Below, in pieces: positions 18,228 to 25,473 of a DNA stretch of 36,530 nt. How positions within the stretch are numbered: position 1 is the stretch's first letter; each line of letters opens with the position of its first letter. Both the position numbers and the translations under genes were made by a program. This DNA is from a bacterium (GTDB lineage: Bacteria; Zixibacteria; MSB-5A5; GN15; FEB-12): positions 1-36,530 of the forward strand of contig JARGFS010000015.1 in NCBI GenBank assembly GCA_029211095.1, given 5' to 3'. A model generated the notes under the pieces. That model was not told the origin of the DNA and made no database searches. It was given only the letters and a program-made list of their open reading frames with translations.

Positions 18228-18985
18228 TGGCTGACAATAGCAAGACAATCTTTGCCCGCCCCGACTCGATGACCGAGAACATCACCCACTACTGCCCCGG
18301 CTGTACACATGGTATCATTCACCGGCTGGTGGCGGAAGCGCTGGATGATTTGGGCGTGAGAGAAAAGACAGTAGGCGTGGCTCCGGTAGGATGTTCGGTT
18401 CTGGCCTATAATTATTTCAATTGTGACTTCTTAGAAGCCCCTCATGGTCGGGCACCAGCCCTGGCAACCGGATTCAAGCGTCTGCGTCCCGACATGATTG
18501 TTTTCACTTATCAGGGAGACGGTGATCTGGCCTCAATTGGCGGCAACGAGATTCTGCACACGGCCAACCGGGGCGAAAAAGTTACCACGATTTTCGTAAA
18601 CAACGCTATTTACGGTATGACGGGGGGACAGATGGCTCCCACGACTCTGCCGGGACAGATAACCACTACCAGCCCAGCTGGCAGAGATACGGTCAGTACC
18701 GGGTATCCGCTACGAATCTCTGAGCTGCTGTCTACTCTGGCCACTCCCTCATACATTGAGCGAGTGTCCGTCCACACACCAATGAATATTGTAAAGGCAA
18801 AGAAAGCCATCCGCCGCGCTTTTGAATATCAGCTGGAAGGACGCTGTTTCTCGCTGGTCGAAGTCCTCTCCACCTGTCCGACCAACTGGGGTATAACTCC
18901 GGGCGAATCGACCAAGTGGCTCGATGAGAATATGGTTCCCTTCTTCCCCTTGGGCGTTTTCAAAGAACCGGAGAATATGGCATGA
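18224..18985 (+). CDS. 2-oxoacid:ferredoxin oxidoreductase beta subunit (TPP-binding)
   Basis: YCPGCTHGIIHRLVAEALDD; HGRAPALATGFKRLRPDMIVFTYQGDGDLASIGGNEILHTANRGE; likely ATG start 18227 (TGATG overlap). Confidence 0.92.
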   Translation: MMADNSKTIFARPDSMTENITHYCPGCTHGIIHRLVAEALDDLGVREKTVGVAPVGCSVLAYNYFNCDFLEAPHGRAPALATGFKRLRPDMIVFTYQGDGDLASIGGNEILHTANRGEKVTTIFVNNAIYGMTGGQMAPTTLPGQITTTSPAGRDTVSTGYPLRISELLSTLATPSYIERVSVHTPMNIVKAKKAIRRAFEYQLEGRCFSLVEVLSTCPTNWGITPGESTKWLDENMVPFFPLGVFKEPENMA

Positions 18986-19545
18986 GTCAGTACGAAGTAA
19001 CTTTTGCCGGTTTTGGTGGACAGGGAATTATGACCGCCGGACAGCTCCTGTCTTACGCCGGAATCGCCGAAGACAAACAGGTTGTCTGGATTCCATCGTA
19101 CGGGCCGGAGATGCGGGGCGGAACGGCCTATTGTACGGTAGTTGTTTCTAAAACACGTATCGGTTCTCCCATCATCAGCAACCCGCGTTGTATCTGTGTA
19201 TTCAACCGTCCCTCATTTGACAAGTTCGAACCAATGGTCAAGGCGGGCGGGCTGCTCATAGTCAACAGCTCCCTGATCAACTCAACTTCGGATAGAGAAG
19301 ATATCAGAACCCTCTATGTACCGGCCAACGAAATGGCCATCAAGGCTGGAAATCCGAAGTCGAGCAATATCGTTGTTTTGGGGGCGTTGATTGGTGCCTC
19401 AGAAGTTGTCAAATACGACTCCATTGAGAAGACAATTGAGAAGAAACTGGGCCACAAGAAAGAGGCTCTGGAGTCTAACCTCAAAGTCTTGAAACAAGGT
19501 TATGAACTGGGCCGAAAAGCGATGAAAAAGAAGGCAAAAGTATGA
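18982..19545 (+). CDS. 2-oxoacid:ferredoxin oxidoreductase gamma subunit
   Basis: FAGFGGQGIMTAGQLLSYAGIAEDKQVVWIPSYGPEMRGGTAYCTVVVS; ATGA overlap with beta. Confidence 0.92.
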   Translation: MSQYEVTFAGFGGQGIMTAGQLLSYAGIAEDKQVVWIPSYGPEMRGGTAYCTVVVSKTRIGSPIISNPRCICVFNRPSFDKFEPMVKAGGLLIVNSSLINSTSDREDIRTLYVPANEMAIKAGNPKSSNIVVLGALIGASEVVKYDSIEKTIEKKLGHKKEALESNLKVLKQGYELGRKAMKKKAKV

Positions 19546-20000
19546 AGCACGATATTGGCAAGCTGCCTGAAATACTTGATCGGCATCCCAAGAGTCAGGA
19601 ATCACTGATTGCTATCCTTCAGGATATTCAAAAAGAGTACAATTATATTCCATGCGAAGCACTAACTGAGACCGCAACCGCTTTGAGCATTCCCCTGAGC
19701 AAAGTGTTTGCAATCTCCACGTTTTACAATGCCTTCAGCCTGACCCCTCGGGGAGAGACCATAATTCGAGTCTGTACCGGCACGGCCTGTCATATCCGAG
19801 GAGCCGAACTCATCAAAGACCAAATTGAAACCGCGTTGGGAATAAAAGCGGGGGAAACTACCCCGGACGGCAAATTTACCATTGAAGTTGTCGCCTGCGT
19901 GGGAGCTTGTGCTATGGCTCCGGTGGTGATTAATAATGAAAAGTACCATGGCTCGGTAAAAGTGAGCGGTGTCAAAAAACTTTTGAAAGTAAAAAAGTAA
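19542..20000 (+). CDS. NuoE/HydC-like [2Fe-2S] thioredoxin-fold subunit
   Basis: IPLSKVFAISTFYNAFSLTPRGETIIRVCTGTACHIRGA...VACVGACAMAPVVIN. Confidence 0.9.
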   Translation: MKHDIGKLPEILDRHPKSQESLIAILQDIQKEYNYIPCEALTETATALSIPLSKVFAISTFYNAFSLTPRGETIIRVCTGTACHIRGAELIKDQIETALGIKAGETTPDGKFTIEVVACVGACAMAPVVINNEKYHGSVKVSGVKKLLKVKK

Positions 20001-21854
20001 ATGCAGATCAAAGAAGTTGAGCATATCAAAAAGCTCCGGAACAAATATCTGGCCAGCCAGAAGAAGTTCCCCCGAAAAGTTATGGTTTGTTGTGGTACCG
20101 GATGTCTGGCAAATGGAGCTGGGAAAATCGTTGATGCCTTCACCGATGCCCTGGATAAGAGGGAGATTAAACACTTCGCGGTCGAAGCTATCAAAGAGAC
20201 CGGCTGTCATGGATTTTGCGAGCAGGGTCCCCTTGTTATTATCGAACCATCCGGTACGTTTTACACCAAAGTAAAAACCAAAGATGTAGACAAGATCATT
20301 GAGCAATCAATCGAGCGAAATGAAGTTATTGAATCACTCTTGTTTGCTGAGCCAAAGAGCGGTGAAAAGATTGAGAAATATGGTGATGTGGATTTCTTCA
20401 AGCACCAGCATCGCCTGGCTCTGAGGAATCTTGGCAAAATCTCAGCCGACAGTATCATTGAGTATATCAGCGTTGGTGGGTACAAGGCATTCGCTAAAGC
20501 GGTAACCACCATGAAACCGGATGAAATAATAGACGAAATTGTGGCTTCCGGTCTTCGTGGACGTGGCGGAGGCGGTTTTCCAGCTGGAAGGAAATGGCGG
20601 ACCTGTCGCGAAGCTGCGGCCGACACGAAGTATGTCGTCTGCAACGGAGATGAAGGCGACCCAGGTGCGTTTATGGATCGTTCCATCATGGAAGGCGACC
20701 CGCACGCTGTCCTTGAAGGGATGATGATAGCCGCTTTCGCGGTCGGGGCTGATCAGGGGTACATTTATGTCCGTGATGAATACCCACTGGCTACGACGCA
20801 TTTGCAAAAAGCAATTGAAGACTGTCAGGAGAGTGGACTTCTGGGTGAAAATATCTTAGGAAAAGATTTCTCATTCTCAATCAAAATCGCACGTGGTGCA
20901 GGCGCCTTTGTATGCGGAGAGTCTTCGGCTTTAATGCGCTCCATCGCCGGGGAGATTGGCGAACCACGGGCAAAATATGTTCGTTCCGTTATCAAGGGAC
21001 TCTATGACCAGCCGACAGTGCTGAATAACGTTGAGACTTATGTAAACGTTCCGCTCATTATTGACAAGGGTTCATCCTGGTTCAAAGGTATTGGAACTGA
21101 GAAAAGCAGTGGCACCAAAGTATTCTCGTTGGTCGGAAAAGTTCGTAATACCGGATTAATCGAAGTCGGCATGGGGACTACTCTTCGTGAGATTATTTTT
21201 GATATTGGCGATGGCATTATTGATAACCGTCCATTCAAAGCTGTTCAGACCGGGGGACCTTCGGGTGGGTGCCTTCCCGCGGAACATCTTGATCTCCCCG
21301 TAGATTTTGACACTCTCACCGAAGTTGGTTCCATGATGGGTTCCGGCGGCATGATTGTCATGGATGACAAGACCTGTATGGTGGATGTGGCCCAGTATTT
21401 CCTCGGCTTCCTGGTCGAAGAATCATGCGGCAAGTGCGTCCCCTGCCGCGAGGGTTTGTTCCAACTCCATAAGTTGATCACCAGAATCTGCGAAGGTAAG
21501 GGTGAAGAAGGTGACTTGGAGAAAATGGAACATCTTTCACAGACCGTGTTGACTGCTTCGCTGTGTGGCCTGGGAACATCTGGCCCGAACCCGTTGCTCA
21601 GTACGATTAAGTATTTCCGCGAAGAATACGAAGCGCATATTCGGGATAAGAAATGCCCGGCTGGCGTTTGTAAGAGCCTGATAAAGTATGAGATCAATGA
21701 CAAGTGCACCGGTTGCATGGCATGTATTCCTGCCTGCGGTTACGATGCGATTACAGGCGAGAAGAAAAAGATTCATATTCTCGACCAGGACAAATGCACT
21801 AAATGCGGCGCCTGTTATGCTGTCTGCAAATTTGAAGCGATAGACGTTAGTTAG
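20001..21854 (+). CDS. NuoF/HydB-like NAD(P)H:FMN subunit with N-terminal [2Fe-2S] and C-terminal 2x[4Fe-4S] domains
   Basis: VMVCCGTGCLANGAGK..TGCHGFCEQGPLV; GLRGRGGGGFPAGRKWR; CNGDEGDPGAFMDRSIMEGDPH; ESCGKCVPCREG; C-terminal CTGCMACIPAC...CTKCGACYAVC. Confidence 0.93.
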   Translation: MQIKEVEHIKKLRNKYLASQKKFPRKVMVCCGTGCLANGAGKIVDAFTDALDKREIKHFAVEAIKETGCHGFCEQGPLVIIEPSGTFYTKVKTKDVDKIIEQSIERNEVIESLLFAEPKSGEKIEKYGDVDFFKHQHRLALRNLGKISADSIIEYISVGGYKAFAKAVTTMKPDEIIDEIVASGLRGRGGGGFPAGRKWRTCREAAADTKYVVCNGDEGDPGAFMDRSIMEGDPHAVLEGMMIAAFAVGADQGYIYVRDEYPLATTHLQKAIEDCQESGLLGENILGKDFSFSIKIARGAGAFVCGESSALMRSIAGEIGEPRAKYVRSVIKGLYDQPTVLNNVETYVNVPLIIDKGSSWFKGIGTEKSSGTKVFSLVGKVRNTGLIEVGMGTTLREIIFDIGDGIIDNRPFKAVQTGGPSGGCLPAEHLDLPVDFDTLTEVGSMMGSGGMIVMDDKTCMVDVAQYFLGFLVEESCGKCVPCREGLFQLHKLITRICEGKGEEGDLEKMEHLSQTVLTASLCGLGTSGPNPLLSTIKYFREEYEAHIRDKKCPAGVCKSLIKYEINDKCTGCMACIPACGYDAITGEKKKIHILDQDKCTKCGACYAVCKFEAIDVS

Positions 21855-21864
21855 GAAGAATTTG

Positions 21865-22641
21865 ATGGTCAATATCACTATAAACGGGAAGACGGCCCAG
21901 GCCAAAGAAGGTGAGATGCTCCTGAGTGTGATCCGTCGCCTTAAGATCGATGTCCCCGCCCTCTGCCACCACGAAGCGGTCGAACCACTTGGCGCCTGCC
22001 GTCTCTGTATGGTAGAGATCACCAAGACCGAATGGGATGGCTGGAGCAAGTTTGTAACTTCCTGCCTCTACCCTGTCGAGCCGGACCTGATTGTTTCCAC
22101 CCATTCTGATCAGGTCAATGAGATTCGCCGCACGATTATGGACTTGTACCTGGCCCGACATCCTAACTCACCGGAGATTCGGAAACTGGCCGAGGAATAC
22201 GGTGTACTCAAAACCAGCTACGAAGTTCAGGTCGATGGTGACAATTGTATTCTCTGTGGCATCTGCACCCGTATCTGCGATGCGATGGGCTTTCATGCCA
22301 TTTCATTGGTCGGACGCGGACACGGCAAGACAGTCGCTCCTCCCCTAAACGAAGCGCCGCCGGATTGCACCGGATGTCTCTCCTGTGCCCTGAACTGCCC
22401 GACCAATTTCATTGAGTTCTCAGACCAGGATGACAAAAGGACCATCTGGAACAAAGAGTTTGAAATGCTGGCCTGTGTCAAATGCGGAGCCACCACAATC
22501 ACCAGGGAGTTTGCCGAACATTTGAGCAAGAACAGAGATATACCGTTTGAGTATTTTGAAACGTGCGACAGTTGCCATCGCAAGGAAACTTCGCTGACTA
22601 TGGGTCGTATCGCCGCCTGGACCAAGGAGGCCCAGTCATGA
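21865..22641 (+). CDS. NuoG N-terminal/HoxU-like iron-sulfur protein ([2Fe-2S] + [4Fe-4S] clusters)
   Basis: LCHHEAVEPLGACRLCMVEI; CILCGICTRICD; CTGCLSCALNCP; extra C-terminal CVKCG..CDSCHRKE. Confidence 0.87.
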   Translation: MVNITINGKTAQAKEGEMLLSVIRRLKIDVPALCHHEAVEPLGACRLCMVEITKTEWDGWSKFVTSCLYPVEPDLIVSTHSDQVNEIRRTIMDLYLARHPNSPEIRKLAEEYGVLKTSYEVQVDGDNCILCGICTRICDAMGFHAISLVGRGHGKTVAPPLNEAPPDCTGCLSCALNCPTNFIEFSDQDDKRTIWNKEFEMLACVKCGATTITREFAEHLSKNRDIPFEYFETCDSCHRKETSLTMGRIAAWTKEAQS

Positions 22642-23075
22642 AAAACCGCTTTATCGTTAACCCCGTCCTCTGCACCGGTTGTCGTACCTGTGAGTTGGCT
22701 TGCTCGTTTGCTCATTCGGTCGATGGACAGATGGGGCGCAGCAGGATTTATCCTCTTGATGGCGGCATGACCGACCTCTGGGTTCCGGTTACCTGTCTTC
22801 AGTGCGAAGAAGCGGCCTGTGTCAAGTCGTGCCTGGTCAACGCTCTTCGGCGTAATCCCGACACCGGTGCGATAGAACTGAACGAAGATATCTGTGTCAA
22901 ATGCATGGCCTGTATTGCGGCTTGTCCGTTTGGTTGTGCTCTCCATGACACCCAGCATGACCTGATTATCAAGTGCGATCTTTGCGGAGGTGACCCGGCC
23001 TGCGCCAAGTTCTGCCCGACCAAGGCGCTTGAATACAAACCTTTCGAGACCAAGAAGAAGAAGCTCGCCGGTTGA
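22638..23075 (+). CDS. CooF/HycB/HydN-like 4Fe-4S ferredoxin subunit
   Basis: MKNRFIVNPVLCTGCRTCELACSFAHS...CLQCEEAACVKSC...CVKCMACIAACPFGC...CDLCGGDPACAKFCPT; ATGA overlap with upstream gene. Confidence 0.85.
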   Translation: MKNRFIVNPVLCTGCRTCELACSFAHSVDGQMGRSRIYPLDGGMTDLWVPVTCLQCEEAACVKSCLVNALRRNPDTGAIELNEDICVKCMACIAACPFGCALHDTQHDLIIKCDLCGGDPACAKFCPTKALEYKPFETKKKKLAG

Positions 23076-23166
23076 CCCACATCGTGGGACTTATTCCTTC
23101 GGACAGCGACTGAGGCCTCTATTGGTCAAACAGTCACTGCTACAATAAGAATCCATAATTTCAGGG

Positions 23167-23279
23167 TGCCACGCCCAAACTTGCTTTGGGCGTCCTTCTA
23201 AATCTAATCCGGGACAAACAAGTTTGTCCCGGCCACCCGTCGGCCACCTGTCGGCCACCCATCGACTTACAGCGTGGCA
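23167..23279. repeat. Compound palindromic element: outer IR, two perfect hairpins and an 11-bp tandem repeat
   Basis: TGCCACGC (23167)/GCGTGGCA (23272-23279); ACGCCCAAA-CTTGC-TTTGGGCGT (23171-23193); CCGGGACAAAC-AA-GTTTGTCCCGG (23209-23232); GGCCACCCGTC/GGCCACCTGTC/GGCCACCCATC (23231-23263). Confidence 0.7.
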
Positions 23280-23352
23280 AAGATTGTGGATGGTAGGAAC
23301 CATTTCCTATATAATAGTAGATATTAAGACCGAAATTTTCCAATATTTTCTG

Positions 23353-23381
23353 TTGACAAAGTCAAAACTATCCGATAGAAT
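23353..23381 (+). promoter_or_regulatory. Strong sigma70-like promoter upstream of ABC exporter leader
   Basis: TTGACA - 17 nt - TAGAAT. Confidence 0.65.
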
Positions 23382-23466
23382 AGATGAAACCCGAACAGTT
23401 GAAGTTCGCAAAGTTACGATTATGGTTATGTTCGCTTAGCAACCACATTAACGAGGAACAGATTAA

Positions 23467-23559
23467 ATGATCAATCGACAGTGTCAAATGACAAATCTGG
23501 ACTCCCCGGTCGGCATTACGGCCGTGTGGCGCAATGGGCGAGCTACTATGAACAGATAG
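23467..23559 (+). CDS. Putative 30-codon leader peptide (uORF)
   Basis: ATG with GAGGA 9 nt upstream; MINRQCQMTNLDSPVGITAVWRNGRATMNR*; located between promoter and terminator. Confidence 0.45.
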   Translation: MINRQCQMTNLDSPVGITAVWRNGRATMNR

Positions 23560-23588
23560 CGCATATAGCATTACAAATGCTTTTTCAG

Positions 23589-23621
23589 CCCGTTGCACCC
23601 CAGTTGGTCAACGGGTTTTTT
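23589..23621 (+). terminator. Intrinsic terminator in the ABC exporter leader (putative attenuator)
   Basis: CCCGTTG-CACCCCAGTTGGT-CAACGGG followed by TTTTTT; 5' arm can alternatively pair with 23531-23539. Confidence 0.75.
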
Positions 23622-23676
23622 GTTTGCCTGTTGGTCTGGAACAGAAGATACAGACAGCGCGTAAGGAAATATTGAG

Positions 23677-25473
23677 ATGTTAAATACATATTTTGAAGAT
23701 GAAAAAGTAACCGGCAAGGAAAAGGACATTCCGACCAGGAAAGCCTTCCTGCACTTGCTGCCACTGCTGAAAGAGCATCGTGGAAGACTCTTCTTCTCAT
23801 TGCTGCTGCTGGCGGCAGCCACCGGACTCTCTCTGGTCTGGCCGGTTCTGCTGAAAGACGGGATTGATGGTCCGCTCAAAGAGAATGACTTCAACGCTCT
23901 CTTGATTTTGGCTTGGTGGATTGCCGGAATTCAGATAGTTACGGTCGTTATACAATATATCATGCGCGTCTGGCTTGAGATTATCGGGCAGGATGTGATG
24001 ATTGAACTCAAGGAACGACTGTTTAAACATATTCTGTCATTGGATATCTCGTTTTTTGACCGGAACCCGGTTGGTCGTTTGATGGCCAGGGTGGAGTCAG
24101 ATACGGAGTCGCTCCGCCTCCTGTTCACCAATACAGTCGTGCTGATTGTGGCCGATATGCTGTTGTTGGTGGGGCTGTATGGCGTCCTCTTCTGGTACAA
24201 CTGGCGGATGGCTGCGGTACTGGTGCTCTCGATTCCGGTGATTGGAATCCTGGTCTGGATATTCCATAAGATTACCACCCACAGGTTTCTGGAAGTTCGC
24301 AAGCGGATGGCCGAAGTTACCGCCACCCTGACGGAGTTCCTGCATGGGATGTCTATCGTTCAGGTTTTCCACCGGGGAGATTATGCCCGGGGTCGGGTGT
24401 TCAAGGTGAACGAGAGCAAGTTTAGCGAAGACGCTTATGTGAATATTGCGGTCTGTCTCTTTTTCAACACGGTCTTCTTTTTTGAGTATGTCAAGATTGG
24501 ACTGGTGCTGATTCTGGGACCTGCCTTTGGCATGACCTTTGGCCTGATGATCATGTTCCTGCTATATATCTGGCGTTCGTTTGAGCCAATCTTCCGAACT
24601 TCGGAGCAGCTTTCCAACTTCCAGAAAGCGGTGGCGGGAGCCAAGCGGATATTTGCTCTGCTGGACGAAAAGCCAAAACTGATGGACCCGGTTCGTCCTC
24701 TCCCTTGGCCAGGCTTGAAAAAGAGCATCCGGTTTGAGAATGTCTGGTTCTCCTACAATGATGATGAGAACTGGGTTATGCGCGATGTGAGTTTTGAACT
24801 GCAAGTGGGCACTTCGCTGGCCCTGGTCGGAGTGACTGGTGGAGGGAAGTCTACCGTCATCTCGTTGCTGCTGCGATTGTATGATCCGCAGGAGGGACGG
24901 ATTACAGTTGATGGGATCGACATACGGGAGATGGCCGTGGCCGACCTCCGAAGTCACTTCGCGCTGGTGTTGCAGGATATAATCCTCTTCCCCGGCGACA
25001 TAATCTCCAATATCGGTCTTGATGCCGCGGAGGTCACCGATGCGAGAATCCGGGCGGCTGCAAAAACGGTCGAGGCTGACCGGTTTATTGAACGTCTGCC
25101 AGATGGGTACCAGACCGAAGTATCCGAGAAGGGCTCTAACTTCAGCCGCGGAGAGCGACAGTTGCTGTCGTTTGCCCGAGCGCTGGCGGTAGACCCGGAT
25201 ATTCTGATTCTGGATGAGGCGACCAGTTCGGTTGATCCGGACACGGAACGTCAGATTCAGAATTCGCTCGATACTCTGATGGAGGGTCGCACCTCGTTAG
25301 TGGTAGCGCACCGTCTGGCCACGATCCTGAACGCCAATCAGATACTGGTGATTCGTCGTGGTGAGATTATCGAACGCGGAACACATACTGAGTTGATACT
25401 GCAAAGCGGATACTATTCGAGATTGTTCCACTTGCAGTTTAAGCATAAGAATGGAGTTGCAGCTAATGCATAG
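23677..25473 (+). CDS. ABC exporter half-transporter (permease + NBD), subunit 1 of heterodimer
   Basis: N-terminal TM domain; Walker A GVTGGGKST; DILILDEATSSVD; AHRLATI; signature FSRGERQLLSFARAL. Confidence 0.92.
   Translation: MLNTYFEDEKVTGKEKDIPTRKAFLHLLPLLKEHRGRLFFSLLLLAAATGLSLVWPVLLKDGIDGPLKENDFNALLILAWWIAGIQIVTVVIQYIMRVWLEIIGQDVMIELKERLFKHILSLDISFFDRNPVGRLMARVESDTESLRLLFTNTVVLIVADMLLLVGLYGVLFWYNWRMAAVLVLSIPVIGILVWIFHKITTHRFLEVRKRMAEVTATLTEFLHGMSIVQVFHRGDYARGRVFKVNESKFSEDAYVNIAVCLFFNTVFFFEYVKIGLVLILGPAFGMTFGLMIMFLLYIWRSFEPIFRTSEQLSNFQKAVAGAKRIFALLDEKPKLMDPVRPLPWPGLKKSIRFENVWFSYNDDENWVMRDVSFELQVGTSLALVGVTGGGKSTVISLLLRLYDPQEGRITVDGIDIREMAVADLRSHFALVLQDIILFPGDIISNIGLDAAEVTDARIRAAAKTVEADRFIERLPDGYQTEVSEKGSNFSRGERQLLSFARALAVDPDILILDEATSSVDPDTERQIQNSLDTLMEGRTSLVVAHRLATILNANQILVIRRGEIIERGTHTELILQSGYYSRLFHLQFKHKNGVAANA

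Noticed and set aside
19542-22641. Respiratory complex I (nuo) operon
   Set aside because: Only E, F and short G-like subunits are present, interleaved with Kor and ferredoxin genes; no membrane or Q-module subunits.
19542-23075. [FeFe]- or [NiFe]-hydrogenase complex
   Set aside because: No H-cluster motifs and no NiFe large-subunit motifs in any ORF; the HydB/HoxU similarity is limited to the diaphorase part.
23388-23621. Known riboswitch or T-box in the ABC leader
   Set aside because: No consensus of a known riboswitch class or T-box (TGGN antiterminator bulge) recognised; translation-coupled attenuation fits better.
24097-24957. Several minus-strand ORFs within the ABC exporter genes
   Set aside because: Antisense shadow ORFs without domains; the plus-strand ABC genes are unambiguous.
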